A DNA stretch of 64,000 nt from Paulownia fortunei (Eukaryota; Streptophyta; Magnoliopsida; Lamiales; Paulowniaceae). Positions 11,348 to 22,568 of the stretch are shown here, one piece after another. Every line of letters starts with the position of its first letter. The first letter of the stretch is position 1. Location of the stretch: the NCBI GenBank assembly GCA_019321725.1, contig CM033105.1:13529632-13593631 (forward strand), read 5' to 3'. The translations under genes and the position numbers were made by a program. The notes beneath the pieces are model-generated. The model was not told the origin of the DNA. It searched no databases and worked only from the letters and a program-made list of their open reading frames with translations.

Positions 11348-13140
11348 GTAATATTAGACCATGATTTACATATTTTGGATTATGTTTTTAGGATTTAAGT
11401 GTTAAATCTATGTTTAATTGTGATTACTGATTGGGACTAGTATAAATTTTGTATTTTTGATTTAATTGTTAAATTATGGATAAAATGAATACATCACAGA
11501 ACAACCTACTTTTGTGTAGATGGTCATTGGATCATAGCAGCCGCCATCGAGCCAAGGGCAAGAGCATCGTCGGCTGAGCGTGCGCACGAGCTTCTTCCAA
11601 TGCACGCTGCACACTAGTAGGGCACCAGCCCAGGCATGACTTGTAGCTTCCGTGTCAATGGTGGAGGGGTGTTTGCATGTACAGCGATGATGCAGGACAC
11701 CTAACATATGTGCGACTTGGTAGCAGGCATGCACGAGCGTGTGCGCCAGTTGCGCAAATATGCACGCATACATTGGGTGTTGAGTACCTGACGTGCATGC
11801 GCTCAAGTGTGCACACCGTCGAGCGTGCTGTCGTTCTTGGTAGCATGCTGGCTTCATGTCAGGTTGTTGGATAACTCTATCATGTGGGGTTACAAATTTT
11901 AATTTTTAAAATTTTTTAATAATTATTTTTTTAATTTAATTAGTTGTTGATTTTAATTTATTTTTTTAAAAAAGTTTTTTCATGAAAAATCAAAAAAATT
12001 GACCCAAGTCTTGAAATTGATAATTTAATAGACAGTAAATTTACATGCTTTGATAAATTCATGCGATATATTTATAAGCATGTATAGGATGATCATGAAG
12101 CTATTAACCCATATGATTGGATGTATGTATTTAGATTTTAAAATGGGCCTACGTGCCTCTTATTTCTCTTTTTTATGTACTTTCTCATTTTTGAAATGTA
12201 AAGACAGTAGATAGTGTGAGGTTTTCTTTTTGTTTTTGTTGGACAAAAAAAAAGACCAAGGCGGAGAATTAAGAGAAGGCCCATGAATGTATGGGAATTA
12301 TATCCATGTGATAGAAATAGTTTTGATTTCATTTTATTACCTTTAGATAGACCTAGATCCATTTTGGTTCAAATAGATTGCATGATTTGGCTCAAGATCA
12401 TCAAATTATGTATATATTAGATGCATGCATAGGGTTTATTTATTTCTTTCAATGATATGCTTGCTATCAATTGAATACAAACTCATTAAATAAACAAAGA
12501 TAAAATGATAAGGTCTTCGTTAAAATAAAATACCCCACTTGAATTAAGATCAAGTAAAGGAATTTTTCCAAAATTTAATTTCAAGCAAATATGGATAAAA
12601 TTGGGTTGGACCTAATAATTCATGCCTACCATCAAAAGGAGACGACATGATGTTGCTACCTTAGTCATTAGCCATGAGTCATGGGATGACTTTGTGATGG
12701 AAAGTTGTGATCTCTACTAAGCATAACGATGCCCATGAAATAGATTCATCTTTATATTGGTCATGAATCGTGGAATATTTTGATGCTACATCTACATGGA
12801 AGTTTGATAGGTCTTGCTTGATGCTTAGTACCAATAAAATTGGGGCATATGGGAATAAGTGAGGCAAAATATCTTCAAGGTTGTATAGCGATACAATTAT
12901 TAAAGATTTAACCACCTTTCATTATGTTTTTTGGGCTCATAAAATTAGTGCACATGACATATTGATCAGGCATCAAACCCACTAAGAAATATGATTTCCC
13001 AAATTTCCATTGGGGGTGATGGAATTCGAATAAAATAGTAGTTGACATTTATGATTAAAAACCTTGTTATAAATTAATACGATTTTGAAAGAATACTCAT
13101 TTTATGCCTTGTTTCAATTTTTTTAGATTCTATCTATAAA
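11348..13140 (+). other. Copia leader with GC-rich block, copy 2
   Basis: Leader from the primer-binding-like site at 11348 to the gag ATG at 13141. A CpG-rich block lies at about 11520-11870. It contains a 127-codon minus-strand frame (11474-11857) and overlapping frames on the other strand, none with recognisable homology. The remainder, about 11990-13140, is homologous to 14350-15400, so this leader was duplicated within the chain. It is repeated, inverted and apparently identical, at 22569-24361. Confidence 0.6.
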
Positions 13141-13400
13141 ATGGCTAAGAATCTACTTGCATCAATCTTGGAGAATGAAGTTTTAGATTATGAATTTAGA
13201 CTACTTCTTGGCCTCATTTTGAAGGAGAAAGTTTTGGATTATAAGTCTAGACTACTTGTTGGCCTCCTTCAAGATAGATATAGGATTTTGAAAAATCGTT
13301 TGGTAACACAACCAAAAAAAACCTGCCATTAAGGAAAAAGATTCGAAGAAAAAGTTTCTTCTTCATTGTGTCTTTTTCCTAGAGTAATACAATCAAGAAT
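13141..13400 (+). pseudogene. Ty1/copia gag N-terminal remnant
   Basis: ATG at 13141 starts MAKNLLASILENEVLDY, again the copia Gag N-terminus, but a short segment (VLDY followed by SRLL or FRLL) is then repeated internally. The frame stops at 13332. What follows (to about 13400) is a degraded continuation. The internal repeat and the stop mark it as a dead fragment. An inverted copy with one extra base in the poly-A run lies at 22326-22568. Confidence 0.65.
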
Positions 13401-13479
13401 TTTTTTTTGATTATTCTATCAACACAATTCATATTTCCGGTTGGATTAATAATTAGTGTTTTCTATAATAGTCTATTAT

Positions 13480-13827
13480 TTTGGTTTAAGAAAATGAATA
13501 ACCATTACTAGCACAATAGTGATCGATGGTTCTTGTCCATTGTGTGGATTTCTTTAGAGAGAGAACAGTTGGGCTCCTTAAGCGAGATGTGTTGTACCAA
13601 TCCAGAAATTGATTGCCTCTTACCTTACATCAATCGAAGTGTTCTATAAGGGTAAGTATACACACTCTCTTTTATTTACAATAGTTGTATATAAAACACT
13701 AGTTGACGTACGATCATTATGAAACACTACATGCACTGGAGGTGTAGTATTTAAATTGTATAAATGCATGTTTTAATTATTTTTAAATTTTTCACTATGC
13801 TTGCCACACGATAAAGCAAACCCATCA
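13480..13827 (+). repeat. Copia LTR 3'-end fragment
   Basis: Homologous to the last ~330 bases of the LTR at 17750-19528 and more distantly to 11040-11347. It ends with AACCCATCA at 13827, directly before the primer-binding-like GTAGTATTAGAGCC (13828-13841). The 5' four-fifths of the LTR are missing, so the preceding gag remnant is joined to an LTR tail. About 80 unassigned bases (13400-13480) lie between them. Confidence 0.65.
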
Positions 13828-15460
13828 GTAGTATTAGAGCCACTGTTTCGCATCAACTTTTGTTGAGTGCATTTATTTTGTGTTTAATTGTTAAATATAA
13901 AAGGATTATGATATTGCATGATCTGTTTGATTGGGATAATTTTGTATTTGGTGAAATTTTTTAATGATAAAATTGTGCACACAACACAATACCACCAAGT
14001 GCATAAGTCGTCAGTTACGAGCTAGACACTATGCAATGGGGTTGAGCGTTAGCTTGAATGGAACATGAGGGCTGCTGCCTACATGGACTGCTCGTCGGTG
14101 AGTGCTTCAGTAGGCAGGTGCCCAGCAAGCTGCCAAGGAAATGCAGCAAAGTGGGCAAAAAGATGGCAAGTTGTTACATGCTCGCAAGCAAACTTGTGCA
14201 CCCCGAGTCTTCGGGCGCACGCCCAGACATGACCGTGTGTACTGCCTAGTAGTGTGTGTGTGTATTGTTTACAAAATATGATTTTTAATTTAATTAATTG
14301 TAAATATCTGAAATGTTAATTTTAATTATAGAAAAATGGTTTTTCTTTAAAAATCATAATTAGCGCAAGTCTTCGAAAATTTACAATATTAAAAGATTGG
14401 AAAATTTATGTGCTTTAAATTCATGTGATGGATGTTTTAGCATGTATGTTTATAGGATGATCATTGGGCCATTGACCAATGTGATTGGTGTAATTATTGT
14501 CTTAGGGTTTTAAAATGGGGCTCATATTCAATCGTTGTATTATTTTTACATTTATGGAATAAGAGTAGAATAGGAGGTGAGGTTTTTTCTTCACTTTTTA
14601 ATTGGAGGACAAAGGAGAAGGACCAAGAAGCTCAAGGCCCATGTATACATGGGATAAAATATTTTGTAATAGATAGACTTTCTATACCATTTTATACCCT
14701 TGGATTAACCTAGACCTATTTTTGGCTCAAACAGGTCATTTAGGTGGGCATATGATCATCCATAGTTTATGATAAATATTAGACGCATGCTAGGATTTAT
14801 TTAATGCTTTCATATGATATGCTTGCTATAAAATGAATCAACATATATTAGATAACCAAATAAAAACCTGATGAGGTCTTGGATAAAATAAAACCCCACT
14901 TAATTTATGAAACTAAGTAAAGAGTTTTAAAATTTGATTTCAAGCAAATATGGACAAATGTTAAAACTTATTGATTCCATGCCTACCATCAAAAGTAGAG
15001 ACATGATGATGCTACCACACTCGATCATTGGCCATGAGTCATGGGGTGGTCTTGTGTTGGAATGGTCTTATCACTACATTGGCCATGAGTCGTGTTGAGA
15101 CCATATGAAAATTAGCCCATATAGTATTAAGTGTCGAGCAACTATGGGCTCATAAAATTAGGGCATATGGGAAGAGGTGAGGCAAAAAACTTTGTGGGTT
15201 GTATATAGATAAAATTGTTAAAGAGTTAACTACCTTTTAGTATATTGTATAGGTTCATAAACTTGGGGTATAAGATATACTAATTAGACGTTGATCCCAC
15301 TAAGAAATATGATTTTCCAAATTACCATTAGGGGTGATGGAATTTGAAGAAAATAGTGGGAGATATTCATAAGTAAAGACCTTGTTATAAGTGAATATTT
15401 TTTTTAATAGATACTTGATTTTCTATCTCTATTATCACTAATATATCCAATTGGTATATT
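13828..15460 (+). other. Copia primer-binding site and leader
   Basis: Begins with GTAGTATTAGAGCC, the best primer-binding-site match in the window. A GC-richer block at about 14000-14250 includes a 63-codon frame with no recognisable homology, then a short TG repeat. The distal part resembles 11990-13100. At about 15420-15465 the leader passes directly into integrase sequence, so gag, protease and the start of integrase are absent here. Confidence 0.62.
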
Positions 15461-15465
15461 ATCAC

Positions 15466-17740
15466 TAAAATAAGTTTAGATAATCATACTTATGCATAAT
15501 TATGATATGCTAGGTTAGGTCATATCACTGAAGAAAGAATTCACAAGATGACTTGTTTGCTTGACCTCTTGGACTTGCGTATGTGCCAACTTATTAATCT
15601 TATCTTAAGGGTAGGATGACCAAATCACCATTTGTGGGACAAATGAAACAAGGACCATTTTAGATTTGATCTAAAAGAATTGTATATAGTCCACTAAATG
15701 TTAGTGCACAAGCGAACTATTCTTACTTTATTACTCTAAATTCTTTGAAGAGTTCAAAAAATCTAAATATGAGGTAGAGAACAAAACCAACAGAAGTATT
15801 AAAATTCATCGACATGATCAAAGAATAAATACTAAGATGATGAGCTCTTTGATTACCTAATGGAGAATAGGATTCTAAAAAAGGTGAGTCCTTGTTAAGT
15901 TTCACTGAGCTCTCTCTTTCACTCTTGGATTATACCCTAGAATCAATGACATTCTTACGAAGAAAGTCACCAAAGTTGATGCTAAAAAAATCATATTAGA
16001 TATGATATAGGAAAAACTCCTCATACCTAAATGTACGAGAAGGCCTGCTTATGTAAAGCAGTTAGTGAGAGATAGGTTAGATGCAAGATCCAACTTATAC
16101 AAATTTATGGGGTATCCAAAAGAATCTGTTGGATACCACTTCTATGATTTATCAAATCTTAAAGTGTTAGTTTTGAGGAATGTGATCTTCTTATAGAAAT
16201 ATCTTTTCTATTGGATAGAAAAGGGCTAGATCATAGAACATGACTAAATTCAAGAACCATGAATTCTCTCATAAAAGGTAATGGTACACAAATAAATTAC
16301 TAAATTCTAAGTACTTAAGAATTCCCTTGAATATTAATTCAAAAGGGAACATTGATATATCATATGAATTTGGAAAATTAGCAAAATAACATTCGGTATG
16401 GACTTTGTGTACTCCAACAAGGTACGGACCTTGATGGACCCACCATGTGGTATAATACCCATTGGCTGCAAATGGGTTTGCAAGCAGAAGCTTAAATTAC
16501 ATAAGGATTTGACTTAAAGTCAAGATGCTGACTATTGAGGAAACCTCTTATCAGAAACAATGCTGAAGTCCATTAATATCCTACTGGCCATATCTGAGTA
16601 TATGGAAGGATATGAGTGTCACTTTCGTCAATAGAAGTATTGAGAAGAAGTAGCCTAAGACCTTCATGTCCAATGGAAGCAAATAGAAGGTTTGCAAGCT
16701 TCAAAAGTCCTTTATTAGACTTGAAAATAAATTCCTAATATTGGTATATTCGATTTGTTGAGTTAATCAAATGATTTGATCTACTTAGGAATGTGAATAG
16801 AGCATATATGTGCAAGAAAATTAGTGGAAGCATAGAAAAATTTATTGTGTTAGTAACACTCTACTCATAATGATGTTGTAAGAATGTTACAATTAACTAA
16901 GACTTGTTATCTAATAAGTTCTCCATGAGGTATTTGGAAGGCATCATTGAGCTTAGGGATTCAGATCCGTATGGATCTAAAAAGATGCTTGGATTAATCC
17001 AAATCCATATGTATTGATGCTAAAAGGGTATAGCATGGAGTCATAGTTATTCTTTTTTTAAGTTTATGTCCGCGAAGACTTCTAAAGGAAAAAGAAAAGA
17101 ATGAGTCACATACTTTAAGTATACAAATCTATGTATGAAAAGTGATATCAAGAATGCTCTTAGTGTTACAAGCAGATATTAGTTTGTTTCATGATTATAT
17201 CATTAAAAGCTGTAGATATGGTCCTTAAGTGCTTGTGAAGCATTAGTGACATTTTCTTGGAACACGGTTAGAAGAACTAAAGCTGGGATGTTGCATCTAA
17301 CTTTTAATCTAAAGTAGATAACTTGATCTATGTCTAGAATCATATTTGTCCTAAATCGTGGTGGTTAGCTAGAAGGATTTCAGTCTTGAGACAATTGCAA
17401 ATTCCCCCATCAAGGATAAATACATCACCGCATGAGATGCTGCAAAGGAATGTGTATAGATGAGAAACCTCTTCCAAAAGGTTGGAAGTAGTTTTGGCTA
17501 TTATTAATCCCATAAAAGTCTAGCAAGCAAAAGAGTTAAAATCTCATCATAGATCCAAGTATAATATGAGGTGATACTATATAATTAGAGTAATCATTCT
17601 TATAGGCGACTCAATAGTAGAGAAAATAGCCTTGCCAGAAAATCTAGTAGATCCATTGACCAGACCCCTAGCGGAAATAGTATTCAAAGCAAATCTTTGG
17701 AAGATGGGCCTAAGATGCTGGGAAATTGGCTTTAGGGTAA
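15466..17740 (+). pseudogene. Degenerate Ty1/copia integrase-RT-RNase H
   Basis: Copia pol homology can be followed across the three frames. Near 15505-15550 comes the GAG-pre-integrase motif RLGHITEERIHKM, and near 15610 GRMTKSPFVGQ from the integrase core start. Near 15735 KFFEEFKKSKYEVEN follows. Near 16100 the conserved GYPKESVGYHFYD occurs. RT pieces include a KVCKLQKS segment near 16690 and MCKKISGSIEKF near 16800. The RNase H end shows DPLTRPLAE near 17650 and KMGLRCW near 17705. Stops and frameshifts are numerous and the YVDD box is not readable. It ends beside a purine-rich tract (17741-17749) that should prime plus-strand DNA next to the LTR. Confidence 0.85.
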
Positions 17741-17749
17741 GTAGGAGAT

Positions 17750-19528
17750 TGTTAGAATAGTGCCCAGTGTGCTAATTAATAGTTGCTCTTATATTATTGA
17801 AATAGAAAATCTTATTCGATATATATTAACTTAAAGGTTTTTCTTTATTTTGATTGCAGTTAGACAATCAGATAAAGCCCCTTGACCATATTTAGCAATG
17901 CGGTATGGTCGCACATATGATGGTGATCATGGAACATGTCTCCAAAGCTTTGGTTTTAAATGAGTTATAGGTTGAGGGCTTTCTGAGATGGGACATCGAA
18001 TAGCCCAGTAAGACTTATGCATACAATGCATGCTCATAAGATGAGGATGTCACATTCTATTAACATTAGCATAGAGATGCAAGTCCATGTATGCAAGTAC
18101 TTGTTAGAGACAAGTACACTGAACTGGCCCATATAAATTCTTAGTTGGAGGCTCTGCCTATTGAAATAAGAATTTTCATATTACGATACTACACGACTAG
18201 TCCTCGAACTTGAGGCATCATGGTAGCCTTGTGTATACCCTATAATATTTTGATATATCTTTTGATTACTTGGCAATCACAAAGGTGATATGTTGGATGT
18301 TGTACTGGTGTGCATAGAGGTTTATGAGTGTATAACATAGAATTCATCACTTGTCAATGACAAGTGAATCTCCTATGTTTTCATAGTTTATGACTCAAAA
18401 ACCTTGGCCAAGGGAGGATGAATATTAATTCCTTAAGAGTCATTGAAACTTGAAACGGAATCAAAGTAATTGAATCAATTAGGGTTTTGACTCATAATTC
18501 ATACCTTATATTCAGTCGGGAGATTAGATGATAGAAGGACCGTACATGTATGGTACTCGCAACAAAAATAGATTCACTCGCCATTTCACCTAAGATTAGT
18601 TAGTCATGATTACTTGCTAAATATTTTCATTGGTAGTGAGGTTCTTGGAATTAAAGAAATTAAAGAGTCTCTTTAATTTCAAGAAAATTAATTAATTATA
18701 ACAATAGTTATTCATAAGTTATAAGAATTACAAGTCCACTACTAAATTAGTTGTGAACCTAAAGAGTCACACACTATAACAGGGGAACCATTTCTTGAAC
18801 CGTAAAATGATCCAACTGGTTGGATCCAATTAATTAATAGGGATTAATTAATTATAGCTTTAATTTTATTCAAATATTCAATTAAGCAATTAAATTTTTT
18901 AATTGAACCTAATTTAATTAGGAAGCCTAATGGAGTGAAATAATTAGTTTATAGGATCAATCAATTAATTAATTAAAGACTAAATTACTTTAATTATTAA
19001 ATTAATCTAGCTAATTATTTAATTGGGCTTGATGGAATTAATTGATCTGATCAATTAAATAAATTTGGATCTAATCAATTAATTATGAATTAATTGATGG
19101 ACTTATTAACTGAATTAAAAGTCCAAACCCTAATATTTAATTCATAGCCATTAGTAGAGGCCCATCAAGAATTTAGAAGATTCAAAAGATGGAGGACTTT
19201 TTTGCAAATATCCAAAATAGTGATTCGGTGGTTCTTATCCATTATGTGGACCTTTTTAGAGAGGGAACATTTGGGATCCTTAGGCGAGATGTATTGCACC
19301 AATCTGGTAATTGATTGTCTCTCACCTTACTTCAATCGAAATGTTCTACAAAGATAAGAATACACACTCTTTTTTATTTATAGTAGTTGTAAGTAAAATA
19401 CTAGTTGACATGCAATTGTTATAAATCACTACGTGCACCGGGGCATAACATTTAAATTATTTAAATGCATGTTTTAATTATTTTTAGAATATTCGTTGTG
19501 CTCGCCCCGTGGTAAAGTGAACCTAATA
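17750..19528 (+). repeat. Diverged Ty1/copia LTR
   Basis: Starts TGTTAGAATAGTGCCC right after the purine-rich tract GTAGGAGAT (17741-17749), the correct position of a 3' LTR for the pol remnant before it. It ends about 19528 at AACCTAATA. At about 1.78 kb it is shorter than the 2.14-kb LTRs at 651, 9201 and 24362, but it shares the conserved blocks near its start (GGTATGGTCGCACATATGAT), the region of AATTAATT palindromes (about 18810-19140) and the end. Confidence 0.78.
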
Positions 19529-19539
19529 GAAGACGGTTG

Positions 19540-19770
19540 AGTCCATAATAACAAAAGGCAAGCCGGTCATGCTTATTGGACCCTCATCCAAATTAAAACC
19601 TGCAAAGCCTAACAATAGGAAGGGGAAGGAGAAAGGTTCATCGAAGGCCAATAAGATAAAGGCAACTGGTGGGATATTAAAGGGTTCCAACAAGATCGAT
19701 GACAAGTGCCACTATTGCGGCAAGTTTAGGTACTAGAAGAGAAATGGAAAGAGTACCTTGTATAAATACA
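19540..19770 (+). pseudogene. Copia gag zinc-knuckle fragment
   Basis: Directly after the LTR the plus frame reads a lysine-rich stretch and then KCHYCGKFRY-stop-KRN. This is the CCHC zinc knuckle of copia Gag (nucleocapsid), normally CX2CX4HX4C followed by basic residues. Here the histidine is replaced by tyrosine, a stop lies inside the knuckle and the last cysteine is glycine. The leader and most of gag between LTR and knuckle are missing. It cannot be functional. Confidence 0.7.
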
Positions 19771-19871
19771 TGGTGTATGGATAAGGTTTAAGTCTTTCAA
19801 TTCAGTTGGAAGACTTATTTTATATAAATTGGAAGACTTATTTTATATAAATACATGGTGTATAGATAAGA
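19760..19871. repeat. Short nested tandem duplication
   Basis: A 24-base unit starting TTGGAAGACTTATTTTATAT is repeated back to back at about 19804-19851. A flanking segment (TAAATACATGGTGTATGGAT type) appears both before, at about 19762-19784, and after, at about 19849-19871. This looks like two successive slippage or repair duplications. Confidence 0.75.
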
Positions 19872-20142
19872 AAGGACTCTCCTTGATATGGAAACTAGGG
19901 AGCAATAAAAGCCCTAGAGGGGTCAGCTAATAGGGTAATAGAGATTACTCCTAGTGGCCATTTTTTAGAGAAAAGAGAGAAAAAAAATATACCCCTCCCC
20001 CCTACTTCTCCCTCTAATCGTCTATCTTGCCCCCTTGTCCACAAAATTTTGATTCTTTTTATTACAAGTTAAAATTAAGTATTAAAACAAGACACCTAAC
20101 CCAATAGTTATGCCAGTTTCATAAACCTAAATTCCTTAGAAT

Positions 20143-20232
20143 AAAATTCGGCCTAGTGGTATCGCCTTCTACCTGGGTGGGAGATTCTACCCTAATGTGT
20201 ATGAGTGGGTGTGTGCGTGAGTAAAAAAAATC
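20143..20232 (+). repeat. Possible tRNA-derived SINE tail
   Basis: The segment has GGCCTAGTGGTATCGCC, resembling a tRNA-type A box, then about 25 bases later GGGAGATTCTACCC in the B-box position. It ends with a GT-rich stretch and a poly-A run at 20223-20230. This is the layout of a plant SINE 3' part, but the B box is a weak match and I see no second copy in the window. The rest of 19872-20400 shows no gene. Confidence 0.3.
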
Positions 20233-20399
20233 ATCAATTGCCCTTCACTAGTATAAATATAATTACAAGTGGGCATTAAGGGTGTAGATACGCTTTAAGG
20301 ATTTATACTTAGGTCTAAGCAATCCCGATGAGCCAATTGATCTGGTCATCCTTATACTCTTGTAAACCAATCTTATTCATATTAGTATCATTAAAATGG

Positions 20400-20962
20400 T
20401 AATTTTAATCTTAAATTCATCATAAGATTAGATGAAGTTTTTAAATCACATATAGCTATGGGGCATGGTCGCGCATATGATGGCGATCGTAGAATATGCC
20501 TCAAAGGTTGTGATATTAAACCATTCTAAGTCCATGATCATTAAGATGGGATATCAATGATCCTGTTGAGGCTTGCGCATATGATGAAGGCTCGAAAGAA
20601 GGATGTATCGTTCCATAGTTATTGATGTGGTGACACTAGTGCATGTATGTAGGTGCTTGTTAGAAAATAAGTTCACTGAACTACCCCACTTGAAAATTCC
20701 GAATTGAAAATATTCTATTATCAAATGGAGATTTTCTCATTATGATAGTGCAAGAATTAGTCCTAGGACTTGAGGCACCATGGTAACCTTGTGCATAACA
20801 TGTTGTACTTTGATATATTTTCTAATTGCATCATAAGCACAAGGGGTTTATGTTGAGTGTAACATCCATGTATGTAAGTTAATGAGTGGCCAACAAAGGA
20901 TCCGTCACCTATCTAGATAAATAGGCAAATATCCTATGTGTTTCACTATACTTGACTATAAA
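20400..20962 (+). repeat. Copia LTR 5' part cut by the gap
   Basis: Homologous to the first third of the LTR at 17750-19528 and to 9300-9850. It shares the conserved block GGGGCATGGTCGCGCATATG (about 20461-20480) and the later GAGTGGCCAACAAAGGATCC (20885-20904). Its true start cannot be placed and it runs into the N gap. Confidence 0.65.
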
Positions 20963-21062
20963 NNNNNNNNNNNNNNNNNNNNNNNNNNNNNNNNNNNNNN
21001 NNNNNNNNNNNNNNNNNNNNNNNNNNNNNNNNNNNNNNNNNNNNNNNNNNNNNNNNNNNNNN
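20963..21062. other. Assembly gap (100 N)
   Basis: Exactly 100 unknown bases, the conventional placeholder for a gap of unknown size. Open frames spanning it are meaningless. The sequence immediately after it is the inverted copy of sequence ending at 14645, so the order and orientation across it are uncertain. Confidence 0.99.
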
Positions 21063-21880
21063 TACATGGGCCTTGAGCTTCTTGGTCCTTCTCCTTTGTC
21101 CTCCAATTAAAAAGTGAAGAAAAAACCTCACCTCCTATTCTACTCTTATTCCATAAATGTAAAAATAATACAACGATTGAATATGAGCCCCATTTTAAAA
21201 CCCTAAGACAATAATTACACCAATCACATTGGTCAATGGCCCAATGATCATCCTATAAACATACATGCTAAAACATCCATCACATGAATTTAAAGCACAT
21301 AAATTTTCCAATCTTTTAATATTGTAAATTTTCGAAGACTTGCGCTAATTATGATTTTTAAAGAAAAACCATTTTTCTATAATTAAAATTAACATTTCAG
21401 ATATTTACAATTAATTAAATTAAAAATCATATTTTGTAAACAATACACACACACACTACTAGGCAGTACACACGGTCATGTCTGGGCGTGCGCCCGAAGA
21501 CTCGGGGTGCACAAGTTTGCTTGCGAGCATGTAACAACTTGCCATCTTTTTGCCCACTTTGCTGCATTTCCTTGGCAGCTTGCTGGGCACCTGCCTACTG
21601 AAGCACTCACCGACGAGCAGTCCATGTAGGCAGCAGCCCTCATGTTCCATTCAAGCTAACGCTCAACCCCATTGCATAGTGTCTAGCTCGTAACTGACGA
21701 CTTATGCACTTGGTGGTATTGTGTTGTGTGCACAATTTTATCATTAAAAAATTTCACCAAATACAAAATTATCCCAATCAAACAGATCATGCAATATCAT
21801 AATCCTTTTATATTTAACAATTAAACACAAAATAAATGCACTCAACAAAAGTTGATGCGAAACAGTGGCTCTAATACTAC
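21063..21880 (-). other. Copia leader (inverted copy)
   Basis: Inverted copy of 13828-14645, including the GC-richer block (21459-21650) and, at 21867-21880, the primer-binding-like site. It is truncated by the gap. Confidence 0.6.
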
Positions 21881-22228
21881 TGATGGGTTTGCTTTATCGT
21901 GTGGCAAGCATAGTGAAAAATTTAAAAATAATTAAAACATGCATTTATACAATTTAAATACTACACCTCCAGTGCATGTAGTGTTTCATAATGATCGTAC
22001 GTCAACTAGTGTTTTATATACAACTATTGTAAATAAAAGAGAGTGTGTATACTTACCCTTATAGAACACTTCGATTGATGTAAGGTAAGAGGCAATCAAT
22101 TTCTGGATTGGTACAACACATCTCGCTTAAGGAGCCCAACTGTTCTCTCTCTAAAGAAATCCACACAATGGACAAGAACCATCGATCACTATTGTGCTAG
22201 TAATGGTTATTCATTTTCTTAAACCAAA
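21881..22228 (-). repeat. Copia LTR 3'-end fragment (inverted copy)
   Basis: Inverted copy of 13480-13827, with the LTR end at 21881 and the primer-binding-like site directly beyond it. Confidence 0.62.
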
Positions 22229-22325
22229 ATAATAGACTATTATAGAAAACACTAATTATTAATCCAACCGGAAATATGAATTGTGTTGATAGAATAATCA
22301 AAAAAAAATTCTTGATTGTATTACT

Positions 22326-22568
22326 CTAGGAAAAAGACACAATGAAGAAGAAACTTTTTCTTCGAATCTTTTTCCTTAATGGCAGGTTTTTTTTTGGTTG
22401 TGTTACCAAACGATTTTTCAAAATCCTATATCTATCTTGAAGGAGGCCAACAAGTAGTCTAGACTTATAATCCAAAACTTTCTCCTTCAAAATGAGGCCA
22501 AGAAGTAGTCTAAATTCATAATCTAAAACTTCATTCTCCAAGATTGATGCAAGTAGATTCTTAGCCAT
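22326..22568 (-). pseudogene. Ty1/copia gag N-terminal remnant (inverted copy)
   Basis: Inverted copy of the fragment at 13141. It starts MAKNLLASILENEVLDY with the same internal repeat. One extra base in the poly-A run lets the frame continue 17 codons further than in the other copy. It is still only a scrap of Gag joined to LTR tail. Confidence 0.65.

Larger units (their letters stand above)
1..11994. repeat. Large palindrome (inverted repeat, two ~6-kb arms)
   Basis: The sequence from 5995 onward is the reverse complement of the sequence read leftward from 5994, so coordinates of matching bases sum to 11989 near the axis. The axis lies inside GAATTC (5992-5997) and there is no spacer. From the axis out to about 2660 on the left and 9330 on the right I found no difference except one base in a poly-A run (2953-2958 versus 9030-9036). 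Farther out the arms diverge by substitutions and small indels at a few percent. Both arms carry the same copia pieces: LTR end, leader, gag scrap, full LTR and next leader. It may be a real fold-back duplication or an assembly product. Confidence 0.93.
10871..14645 (+). repeat. Arm A of inverted duplication flanking the gap
   Basis: Reverse complement of 21063-24838, with matching coordinates summing to 35708-35709. Every segment I compared was identical apart from one base in the poly-A run near 13319. Arm B begins at the first base after the gap, so the end at 14645 is set by the contig edge rather than by biology. Confidence 0.9.

Noticed and set aside
11474..11857. 127-codon frame, also inverted at 23852-24235
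   Set aside because: It lies in a GC-rich leader block with overlapping frames on both strands, resembles no protein, and is not preserved in the related copy at 96-416.
1..11994. Simple missing-adapter fold-back read as the full explanation of the palindrome
   Set aside because: The outer parts of the arms differ by substitutions and indels, and the outer left arm is closer to the third copy, which a single folded molecule would not produce.
13828..13841. A tRNA gene from the tRNA-like primer site
   Set aside because: Only the short stretch complementary to a tRNA 3' end is present, with no cloverleaf; it is a retroelement primer-binding site.
20909..21131. Open frames across the N run
   Set aside because: The residues are unknown bases; the frames are artefacts of the gap.
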